Shown: positions 1-5,268 of the stretch, piece by piece
Position numbering within the stretch: position 1 is the first letter of the stretch
Layout of the letters: each line of letters opens with the position of its first letter
NCBI GenBank assembly: GCA_934130215.1
Contig: CAKOXR010000036.1
Coordinates: forward strand, 1-9,671
Source: an uncultured Bacilli bacterium
Lineage (GTDB): Bacteria > Bacillota_I > Bacilli_A > RF39 > UBA660
Direction: 5' to 3'
DNA length: 9,671 nt
The notes under the pieces: generated by a model
Database searches by the model: none
What the model was told of the DNA's origin: nothing
The model's input: the letters and a program-made list of their open reading frames with translations, nothing else
Translations under genes and position numbers: made by a program

Positions 1-170
1 TTATTCCATGATTCACCATCTACAGTATCCCTTAAAACAAATACTGCTTTACCAGTATTACCAGTAATTGAACCATTAACAACTATTCTATAATAAGCAA
101 ATGAACCCATTAATAAACTAATAAAACCTATTACAAATAGAATAACAATTAACCTTTTATAAAACTTCAT
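1..170 (-). CDS. Partial secreted or membrane-anchored protein, possibly TasA/camelysin-like (N-terminal 56 residues)
   Basis: Only the first 56 codons are in the window; the gene runs off the left edge with no stop. The ATG at 170-168 follows a clear AAGGAG Shine-Dalgarno site. The protein begins MKFYKRL, then has one hydrophobic stretch (about residues 7-26) ending in GSFAYYRIVV, followed by a polar segment reading NGSITGNTGKAVFVL. A signal peptide or N-terminal anchor followed by a short Gly/Thr-rich beta-strand resembles the start of small surface proteins of the TasA/camelysin (SipW-dependent) type. That assignment is inference from the N-terminus alone; a pilin-like or other exported protein is possible. 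It has its own promoter at 203-231, so it is probably not part of the prfA-prmC transcript. Confidence 0.7.
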   Translation of the reverse strand, partial: MKFYKRLIVILFVIGFISLLMGSFAYYRIVVNGSITGNTGKAVFVLRDTVDGESWN

Positions 171-202
171 ACACAACTCCTTAAGATTATATTTATAAAT
201 AA

Positions 203-231
203 ATTTTATCATATTTTTATATAACATTCAA
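203..231 (-). promoter_or_regulatory. Promoter of the partial secreted-protein gene
   Basis: On the minus strand, TTGAAT (231-226) and TAAAAT (208-203) are separated by exactly 17 bases. TGA directly precedes the -10 box, giving an extended -10 element. Transcription would start near 196, leaving a leader of about 26 bases that carries the AAGGAG ribosome binding site. Confidence 0.6.
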
Positions 232-252
232 TATATATATTTTTTTAAATTA

Positions 253-275
253 ATTTATAAAAAAAGATTATAAAT
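253..275. other. Weak A/T-only hairpin downstream of prmC
   Basis: ATTTATAA (253-260) and TTATAAAT (268-275) form an 8-bp inverted repeat with a 7-base loop just after the prmC stop. All pairs are A-T and no clean T tract follows on the minus strand, so it is at best a poor terminator. It may be chance in this composition. Confidence 0.25.
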
Positions 276-278
276 ATT

Positions 279-989
279 TTATATATTTATAACCCTAATA
301 AAAACCATCCTATCTTTTCCTGTCATATCTTTTTTTATTTCAAAATCAAATTTGTTAAGATATTTAGAAGCAAGTTTCTTTATTTCATTTCCTTGATTAT
401 AACCAATTTCAAAAGCAATTAAACCATTTTTATTAATATATTTATCTACATTCTTTAATATTTCTTCATAATAATATAAACCATTATTTGGAGCATATAA
501 AGCAATATGAGGCTCATTATTTTTTACAATATCCATAATATCCTCATCATATGAAATATAAGGAGGATTAGAAATTATAACATCATATTTTTTATCTAAA
601 GGATCAAGTAAATTACCATTATAAAAATTAATTGAAACATTGTTATTAATAGCATTCTTTTTAGAAACCATTAAAGCATCATTACTTATATCAACAGCAT
701 CTACTAATAGATCAGGAAAAAATTTCTTTAAAGTAATCGCAATACAACCAGATCCTGTACCAATATCAACTATACTCTTATAATTATATTTTTTAATATA
801 TTTAATAGTATTTTCAACCAATTCCTCTGTTTCAAACCTTGGAATTAAAACTCTTTTATCAACATCAATAATATTACCATAAAAAGAAACACTACCAACA
901 ATATACTGAACAGGTTCTAAATTATTTAATCTATCAATATTTTCTTTAGAAGGATTACCATATTTTTCTAAATATTCTAAAGGAGTCAT
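279..989 (-). CDS. prmC: Peptide chain release factor N5-glutamine methyltransferase PrmC (HemK), short form
   Basis: PrmC transfers a methyl group from S-adenosylmethionine to the glutamine of the GGQ motif in release factors, which raises termination efficiency. The 236-residue protein shows the family signature PVQYIVG (26-32), LIPRFETEELV (48-58), the SAM-binding motif VDIGTGSGCIA (74-84) and the catalytic NPPY (141-144) that holds the substrate glutamine. The family is usually 275-290 residues. Here about 40 residues of the N-terminal helical domain are missing before PVQYIVG. The start is firm: its ATG overlaps the prfA stop by one base (TAATG), with an AAAGGTG site at the end of prfA. 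The pair is therefore translationally coupled, and the enzyme is encoded next to its substrate. The methyltransferase core looks intact. Confidence 0.95.
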   Translation of the reverse strand: MTPLEYLEKYGNPSKENIDRLNNLEPVQYIVGSVSFYGNIIDVDKRVLIPRFETEELVENTIKYIKKYNYKSIVDIGTGSGCIAITLKKFFPDLLVDAVDISNDALMVSKKNAINNNVSINFYNGNLLDPLDKKYDVIISNPPYISYDEDIMDIVKNNEPHIALYAPNNGLYYYEEILKNVDKYINKNGLIAFEIGYNQGNEIKKLASKYLNKFDFEIKKDMTGKDRMVFIRVINI

Positions 990-2044
990 TATTCACCTTT
1001 CATTTTTAATGCAATATCTGCCTCAATTAAAGCATTAATAATATCATCCAATGCTCCATCCATTACCCTATCTAAATTCATAGTTGAAAAACCAATTCTA
1101 TGATCAGTAACCCTATTTTGAGGATAATTATAAGTCCTAATTTTTTCTGAACGATCACCAGTACCAACTAGTTTTTTTCTTTCTGAACCAACACTTTCCT
1201 TTTGTTTATTAAGTTCCATTTCATATAACCTTGCCTTTAAAACTTGCATAGCTTCAGCCTTATTTTGAATCTGACTTCTTTGATTTTGACAAGTAACAAC
1301 AGTATTAGTTGGTAAATGAGTTATACGAACAGCAGAAGGAGTTGTATTAACACCCTGACCACCATGACCAGAAGCACAATAACAATCAATTCTAAGATCT
1401 GAATCCTTAATTTCAATATCAATATCATCAACTTCAGGCATAACTAAAACAGTTGCTGTAGAAGTCTGAATTCTACCTTGGGATTCAGTTACCGGAACTC
1501 TTTGAACCCTATGAGATCCTGATTCATACTTTAATTTTGAATAAACATTATTTCCTTTTATTTTAAACTCAACTTGTGAATATCCACCAGCAGCACATTC
1601 CTCACTATTAATTTCTTCTATCTTCCAACCATTATTATCAGCATAATAAGAATACATCCTATATAGATCACCTGCAAATATATTCGCTTCATCACCACCT
1701 GCTGCACCCCTAATTTCCATAATAATATCTTTATCATCATTAGGATCTTTAGGAAGTAAAAGAATCTCTATTTTAGCATCAAGTTCTTCTTTTTCTTTAT
1801 ATAAATTATTTAATTCCTCTTTAGCCATTTCCGCCATTTCAGGATCATTTAATAACTCTTCTGAATCCTTTATATCATTTAAAATCTTTTTATAAATTTG
1901 ATAAACTTCATAACTTTCTCTTAAACCAGATTGTTCTTTTGATAATTCCGTCATTTTTTTTATATCACTTATTATTTCATTAGACTGCATTAATTCTGTT
2001 ATTTCATCATATCTTTTTTCAATAGCACTTAATCTTTCTAACAT
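989..2044 (-). CDS. prfA: Peptide chain release factor 1 (RF1)
   Basis: RF1 recognises UAA and UAG in the ribosomal A site and triggers hydrolysis of peptidyl-tRNA. The 351-residue protein has the normal family length. It shows an acidic helical N-terminal region (about 1-105), the MEIRGAAGGDEA segment (109-120), the codon-recognition tripeptide PVT (184-186) in HRVQRVPVTESQGRIQT, and the catalytic GGQ (228-230). The P-x-T tripeptide identifies RF1 rather than RF2, which has SPF. The GGQ context is SGHGGQGVNTT rather than the SGAGGQHVNTT of E. coli; variation here is normal in Gram-positive RF1. The ATG (2044-2042) follows GAGGG. It is first in a two-gene operon with prmC, which modifies Q230, and is driven by the promoter at 2068-2096. 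Confidence 0.97.
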   Translation of the reverse strand: MLERLSAIEKRYDEITELMQSNEIISDIKKMTELSKEQSGLRESYEVYQIYKKILNDIKDSEELLNDPEMAEMAKEELNNLYKEKEELDAKIEILLLPKDPNDDKDIIMEIRGAAGGDEANIFAGDLYRMYSYYADNNGWKIEEINSEECAAGGYSQVEFKIKGNNVYSKLKYESGSHRVQRVPVTESQGRIQTSTATVLVMPEVDDIDIEIKDSDLRIDCYCASGHGGQGVNTTPSAVRITHLPTNTVVTCQNQRSQIQNKAEAMQVLKARLYEMELNKQKESVGSERKKLVGTGDRSEKIRTYNYPQNRVTDHRIGFSTMNLDRVMDGALDDIINALIEADIALKMKGE

Positions 2045-2067
2045 ATTATTCCCTCATCTCTTTGTAT

Positions 2068-2096
2068 ATTATATTATATTTTTTAATTTGTGTAAA
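2068..2096 (-). promoter_or_regulatory. Promoter of the prfA-prmC operon
   Basis: On the minus strand, TTTACA (2096-2091) lies 17 bases from TATAAT (2073-2068). A second overlapping TATAAT lies 5 bases upstream (2078-2073), giving the string TATAATATAAT, but its spacing of 12 makes it a poor partner. The start would be near 2061, giving a leader of only about 17 bases with the GAGGG site. Confidence 0.7.
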
Positions 2097-2123
2097 TAAA
2101 TTTTTTATTTTTAAAAGAGCAAT

Positions 2124-2162
2124 TTATTAATTATTGTACCTAATGAAAGAAATAATTAATAA
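2124..2162. repeat. 12-bp inverted repeat between the divergent prfA and Bro-N promoters
   Basis: TTATTAATTATT (2124-2135) and AATAATTAATAA (2151-2162) are exact reverse complements with a 15-base spacer. The repeat lies between the -35 box of the prfA promoter and the -35 box of the Bro-N gene promoter, where it could bind a regulator of either gene. It is wholly A/T, so chance is a real alternative. No gene ends here, so a terminator role is unlikely. Confidence 0.4.
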
Positions 2163-2176
2163 TAAAGTATTGTATA

Positions 2177-2205
2177 TTGATTTTCTACAAAATATTATGT
2201 ATAAT
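2177..2205 (+). promoter_or_regulatory. Promoter of the Bro-N gene
   Basis: TTGATT (2177-2182) and a consensus TATAAT (2200-2205) are separated by 17 bases. The start would be near 2212, giving an untranslated leader of about 58 bases before the preferred ATG at 2270. That is longer than the other leaders in the window. Confidence 0.7.
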
Positions 2206-2259
2206 CATGTCAATAAATACACATATATTATAGTTAATTTAAAAATACAAATAAGAAAT

Positions 2260-2269
2260 GAGGCGTGAA
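2260..2269 (+). promoter_or_regulatory. Ribosome binding site deciding the Bro-N start
   Basis: GAGG at 2260-2263 lies 6 bases before the ATG at 2270. The alternative ATG at 2258 has only a weak purine run before it and overlaps this site. The downstream ATG is therefore preferred, which shortens the protein by four residues. Confidence 0.6.
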
Positions 2270-3157
2270 ATGAATACAAAAATTAAAGAAAAAAATGAAT
2301 TAGAAGAAAAGAAAAATATTATAAAAATATTTGATAGCACAAATATTAGGACAAAGTGGGATTCTGAAAAAGAAGATTACTATTTTAGTGTTGTAGATGT
2401 TATTAAAGCTTTAACTGATAGTATTAATCCAAGAAAATATTGGAGTGTTCTTAAAGTTAGATTAAAAAAAGAAGGTTCTGAGTTGACTACAACTTGTAGT
2501 CAACTGAAAATGCAAGCAGCTGATGGCAAATTTTATAACACAGATGTTCTAGATACCAAAGGAATATTAAGACTTATACAAAGTGTACCAAGCCCCAAAG
2601 CAGAACCTTTTAAACTTTGGCTTGCACAAATTGGTAGTGAAAGAATTGACGAAACATTTGATCCATCAAAAGCAATTGATAGAAGTATTATGCTTTATAA
2701 AGCACAAGGTTATAGTGATGCATGGATTGAAAAAAGATTAAAAGGCCAACTACATAGATTTCAATTAACAGATGTATGGAAATTGGGTGGTATAAATGAA
2801 CCTATGGAATATGGTATATTAACAAATGAAATATATAAAGCTTGGTCTGGAATGAAAGCAAGTCAATATAAAGAATATAAAGGCATTAGGAAAGAATCTC
2901 TAAGAGATAATATGTCTGATTTAGAAATATTATTAACTGATATTGGTGAAACTGCTACAAGAGAACTGGCAAAAACATATAATCCACAAGGATTAACTCA
3001 AAATAAAGAAATTGCTAAACGTGGTGGTCAGATTGCTAAAAATACTCGTGATAATTTAGAAAAAGAACTTGGTAAAAGCGTCATTACAAAAGAAAATAAT
3101 ATTAATCGTAGGTATATAGAAAATAGCGATAATACTATACAAATAGAAAATAAATAA
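2270..3157 (+). CDS. Bro-N domain protein with DinD-like C-terminal half
   Basis: This is the only complete plus-strand gene. The 295-residue protein has a charged N-terminal lead, then a Bro-N domain (about 20-125) with the typical YYFSVVDVIKAL strand-helix, the NPRKYWSVLKVRL helix, and the end segment PFKLWLAQIGSERIDE. Bro-N domains occur in baculovirus Bro proteins and phage antirepressors and are thought to bind DNA. The second half carries KGIRKESLRDNMSDLEILL (204-222) and a Gly/Asn/Lys-rich stretch AKRGGQIAKNTRDNLEKELG (249-268). Its order resembles the C-terminal part of E. coli DinD, a DNA-damage-induced protein. It is not the usual phage Ant or KilA-C tail. No integrase, repressor or structural phage gene is nearby and no LexA box is obvious. 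The true function is unknown; regulator or nucleic-acid binding protein are inferences. Confidence 0.85.
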   Translation: MNTKIKEKNELEEKKNIIKIFDSTNIRTKWDSEKEDYYFSVVDVIKALTDSINPRKYWSVLKVRLKKEGSELTTTCSQLKMQAADGKFYNTDVLDTKGILRLIQSVPSPKAEPFKLWLAQIGSERIDETFDPSKAIDRSIMLYKAQGYSDAWIEKRLKGQLHRFQLTDVWKLGGINEPMEYGILTNEIYKAWSGMKASQYKEYKGIRKESLRDNMSDLEILLTDIGETATRELAKTYNPQGLTQNKEIAKRGGQIAKNTRDNLEKELGKSVITKENNINRRYIENSDNTIQIENK

Positions 3158-3165
3158 ACAAATCA

Positions 3166-3192
3166 AAAACACAAGATTAAATCTTGTGTTTT
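3166..3192. terminator. Bidirectional terminator between the Bro-N gene and frr
   Basis: AAAACACAAGAT (3166-3177), a TAA loop and ATCTTGTGTTTT (3181-3192) form a perfect 12-bp hairpin. The A-rich and T-rich ends of the stem can serve as U tracts in both directions. It lies between the convergent stops at 3157 and 3195, so it can end both transcripts. Confidence 0.8.
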
Positions 3193-3194
3193 AC

Positions 3195-3734
3195 TTATAT
3201 ACTTAATAATTCTGCTTCTTTTTTATTAAATCTTTCTTCAACTTCTTTATTATACTTATTAATTAGATCTTGTACATCTTTTTCAAGACTTTCCTTTTCA
3301 TCATCTGTTAAATCTTCTCTTTTAATTTCATTATTAGTATCTTGCCTTACATTCCTTAAAGCAATTCTTGCATCTTCAGCCATTGTTTTAGCTTCTTTAA
3401 CATATGATTTTCTAGTTTCCTCAGTTAAAGGAGGTATTGTTAAAATAATCATATCTCCATTATTATTAGGAGTAATACCAATATTTGCTTCAAATATAGC
3501 TTTTTCAATAGCACCCAAACAATTTCTATCATAAGGTTTAATACATAATTGTCTTGCTTCTGGAATTGAAATATTTGCAAGTTGTATAATAGGTGTTGGA
3601 GTTCCATAATAAGAAACCATAATACCATTTACAAGAGAAGCATTTGCTCTACCAGCTCTTATATTAATAAGTCTTTTTTCAAAATTTTCGATAACCTGCA
3701 TCATCTTTTCTTCTGTTTTTGTTATAATATCCAT
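3195..3734 (-). CDS. frr: Ribosome recycling factor (RRF)
   Basis: RRF works with EF-G and splits the post-termination ribosome so that it can be reused. The 179-residue protein matches the usual length of about 185. It shows IRAGRANASLV (25-35), YYGTPTPI (42-49) at the hinge, the GITPNNNGD to PPLTEETRK segment (86-109), the ARIALRNVRQD helix (122-132) and a KEAELLSI tail. The ATG at 3734 is chosen because GGAGG (3744-3740) precedes it by 5 bases and MDIITKTEEKM aligns with known N-termini. Frames extending further upstream would read through this site. The gene is not next to pyrH or tsf as in many bacteria; it has its own promoter and a terminator shared with the Bro-N gene. Confidence 0.96.
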   Translation of the reverse strand: MDIITKTEEKMMQVIENFEKRLINIRAGRANASLVNGIMVSYYGTPTPIIQLANISIPEARQLCIKPYDRNCLGAIEKAIFEANIGITPNNNGDMIILTIPPLTEETRKSYVKEAKTMAEDARIALRNVRQDTNNEIKREDLTDDEKESLEKDVQDLINKYNKEVEERFNKKEAELLSI

Positions 3735-3739
3735 AATTT

Positions 3740-3744
3740 CCTCC
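3740..3744 (-). promoter_or_regulatory. Ribosome binding site deciding the frr start
   Basis: GGAGG with a 5-base AAATT spacer precedes the ATG at 3734-3732. It selects this start over longer in-frame starts up to 3779. Confidence 0.8.
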
Positions 3745-3750
3745 ATTACA

Positions 3751-3779
3751 ATTATATTATAATGGCTCAATTTTTTCAA
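3751..3779 (-). promoter_or_regulatory. Promoter of frr, overlapping the upstream gene's 3' end
   Basis: On the minus strand, TTGAAA (3779-3774) and TATAAT (3756-3751) are 17 bases apart. An overlapping TATAAT (3761-3756) lies 5 bases upstream, the same TATAATATAAT string as at prfA. The predicted start near 3744 would put the Shine-Dalgarno site at the very 5' end of the mRNA. The -35 box is inside the coding end of the upstream gene. Confidence 0.65.
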
Positions 3780-4137
3780 GATAATTATAACATTTTTTTA
3801 GCAATTCATTTGAACTATAAACTTTAATAGAACTTAATTTAATACCTCTTACCTTCAAATTATAATATTCAGTAGATGATATTTTTTTTATTTTAGATAA
3901 ATATAAACTTTCAAATTTATCAATATCATTATTATAAATATATGATTTCATTATATTATAAGTATTATCTGGATATAATGTTATAATCTTATAAGTACAA
4001 GAATTTAGTAAATCTATATTTTTACTTGTTATATTAGATGTTTTTATTATAAATTCACTATCTTTATTTTCTTCTTTAGAATAAGTAGATTTAAATAACA
4101 TTAATATTATTAAAATTAAAATTAAAATTTTTTTCAA
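3757..4137 (-). CDS. Small secreted protein of unknown function (TTG start)
   Basis: I do not recognise this 126-residue protein. It starts MKKILILILIILMLF, a typical signal peptide core, with likely cleavage after the STYS region (about residue 20). There is no lipobox cysteine, so it is probably not a lipoprotein. The mature part is Lys/Ser/Tyr/Asn-rich and has only two cysteines (C47, C116), which could form a disulfide outside the cell. The start codon is TTG (4137-4135) with GGTGA about 7 bases upstream; no ATG precedes it in frame, and the next Met (13) would cut the signal peptide. It ends 22 bases before the frr ATG, with no terminator between, so some read-through into frr is possible. 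Confidence 0.7.
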   Translation of the reverse strand: MKKILILILIILMLFKSTYSKEENKDSEFIIKTSNITSKNIDLLNSCTYKIITLYPDNTYNIMKSYIYNNDIDKFESLYLSKIKKISSTEYYNLKVRGIKLSSIKVYSSNELLKKCYNYLEKIEPL

Positions 4138-4181
4138 TTAAATCACCATTAATATAATTAACAAATTTAAAAAAATTAAAC

Positions 4182-4203
4182 AAAAAAAAGAATCTAACGA
4201 TTC
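4182..4203 (-). terminator. Intrinsic terminator overlapping the stop of the 317-residue gene
   Basis: On the minus strand, GAATC, loop GTTA and GATTC form a hairpin followed by eight T residues (4189-4182). The stem starts within the last codons of the gene and overlaps its TAG stop (4196-4194). Two further G-T pairs could lengthen the short 5-bp stem. Confidence 0.7.
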
Positions 4204-5147
4204 CCATTTTTTTCTCTTGCAAGTGCTTCTCTAATTGCTTTTAACAATTCATTATTAGCTTCTAATGTTTCTAGAATTTTTTCATAAGCAACATCATCAT
4301 TATCTTTTTTATCATATCTACTTCTTGGTGTTTCTTCATATCTTCTATATTCTTCTTCTCTTACTTTTCTAGCTTCAACTTGAGGATATTTTTCTTCAAA
4401 ACTTTCACGATATGATTTATCAGGTTTAACTTCTTCTTTTCTTTCAAAACTATAACCTGTTGAATATTTAGGTAATTCATAAGTTTCAGCAGTTGCTTTT
4501 ATCTCCGGTAATTTATAATCATCATATTTAGTTTCTTTTGGTAAATTATAATCTTCTTTTAATTTATAATCATCTTTAGGTAAATTATAATCTTCCTTTG
4601 AATAATTATATTCATTAGAAACTTTATAATCATCATATTTAGTTTCTTTTGGTAAACTATATTCTTCTGGTAATTTATAATCATCTTTAAAATTACGAAG
4701 TGGATTAAAACCAAAATTATCAGTTAAATCTTTTATTTCACTTTTCTTTGAAATTGCTTCAATATAACTATCTCTTAAACCAAGTACAATTTCTTCTCTC
4801 ATAGCTGCTGTTTTATGACCTCTATCTACTATAATTGTATCTTTTGATAATTCATCATTTATACCTAGTAAATATACCTTATTAGTTAATTCATCATCTT
4901 TATTAAAAGTTAACTTCATGTAATCAATTAATTTTCTCCATTCTGAATCTTCTAAAATATCCATATAATAACTATCACTATTAGATTTTAAAACTGAAGC
5001 AAGTACTATTATATTTTCATCATTTTTTTCATCAAAAGTATAACATAAATACATTTTTTCTGTTTCTTTATCTTTTAGAAATAATAATACTTTCCCTTCA
5101 TTTACTTTTCCTTCTCTATTTAAGACTTTAACCATGTTTTCGTTCAT
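4194..5147 (-). CDS. Uncharacterised protein with repeat tail and C-terminal helix (317 residues)
   Basis: I do not recognise this gene. Residues 1-150 look like a folded domain: alternating strands near the start (KVLLFLKD, MYLCYTFD, IIVLASVL), then WRKLIDYMKLTF and a well-formed DRGHKTAAMREEIVLGLRDSYI helix. The strand pattern faintly recalls DUF1292 proteins; this is weak inference. Residues about 153-230 are low-complexity Tyr/Lys/Asp/Leu-Pro repeats, including two copies of LPKETKYDDYK spaced 37 residues. Residues 240-285 are highly charged, and 289-310 form a helix (ILETLEANNELLKAIREAL). There is no signal peptide or membrane segment, so it is probably cytoplasmic. The ATG at 5147 is preferred to the GTG at 5159 because AGGGTGG lies about 8 bases upstream of the ATG. 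A strong promoter precedes it and a terminator follows. Confidence 0.8.
   Translation of the reverse strand: MNENMVKVLNREGKVNEGKVLLFLKDKETEKMYLCYTFDEKNDENIIVLASVLKSNSDSYYMDILEDSEWRKLIDYMKLTFNKDDELTNKVYLLGINDELSKDTIIVDRGHKTAAMREEIVLGLRDSYIEAISKKSEIKDLTDNFGFNPLRNFKDDYKLPEEYSLPKETKYDDYKVSNEYNYSKEDYNLPKDDYKLKEDYNLPKETKYDDYKLPEIKATAETYELPKYSTGYSFERKEEVKPDKSYRESFEEKYPQVEARKVREEEYRRYEETPRSRYDKKDNDDVAYEKILETLEANNELLKAIREALAREKNGNR
4512..4545. repeat. 34-bp direct repeat, copy 1
   Basis: This 34-base segment is identical to 4623-4656, at a spacing of 111 bases (37 codons), inside the repeat tail of the 317-residue protein. It encodes the LPKETKYDDYK unit. Identity at the DNA level, not only in protein, points to a recent duplication or ongoing homogenisation. 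Confidence 0.85.
4623..4656. repeat. 34-bp direct repeat, copy 2
   Basis: This is the second exact copy of the segment at 4512-4545. Shorter related pieces lie between and around the two copies, so recombination between them could change the tail length in steps of whole codons. Confidence 0.85.
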
Positions 5148-5173
5148 TTTTTTCGCCACCCTATCTAAATCAA

Positions 5174-5202
5174 ATTATAGCATAGTTTTTTTTTAATGTA
5201 AA
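5174..5202 (-). promoter_or_regulatory. Promoter of the 317-residue gene
   Basis: On the minus strand, TTTACA (5202-5197) and consensus TATAAT (5179-5174) are 17 bases apart, with TGC directly before the -10 box (extended -10). This is the best-matching promoter in the window. Transcription would start near 5167, about 20 bases before the ATG. Confidence 0.75.
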
Positions 5203-5232
5203 CTATTTTGTAAAATTTTGGCTTTTTTTAAT

Positions 5233-5268
5233 AAAAAAAGATACTTTTTAAACTTTTAAAGTATCTTT
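5233..5268 (-). terminator. Intrinsic terminator of clpC, overlapping its stop codon
   Basis: On the minus strand, AAAGATACTTT (5268-5258) lies in the last clpC codons. It pairs with AAAGTATCTTT (5247-5237), leaving a 10-base loop that contains the TAA stop. A T run continues to 5233. Confidence 0.8.

Noticed and set aside
2045..2257. LexA (SOS) box upstream of the DinD-like gene
   Set aside because: No GAAC-N4-GTTC type site is present in the intergenic region, so SOS control is not supported by the sequence.
2270..3157. Prophage carrying the Bro-N gene
   Set aside because: Both sides are core translation genes and no integrase, repressor, attachment repeat or phage structural gene is visible.
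3184..3534. Plus-strand open frame opposite frr
   Set aside because: It is a shadow of frr: Ser/Leu-rich composition from reading the complement, no ribosome binding site, and frr has a clear family match.
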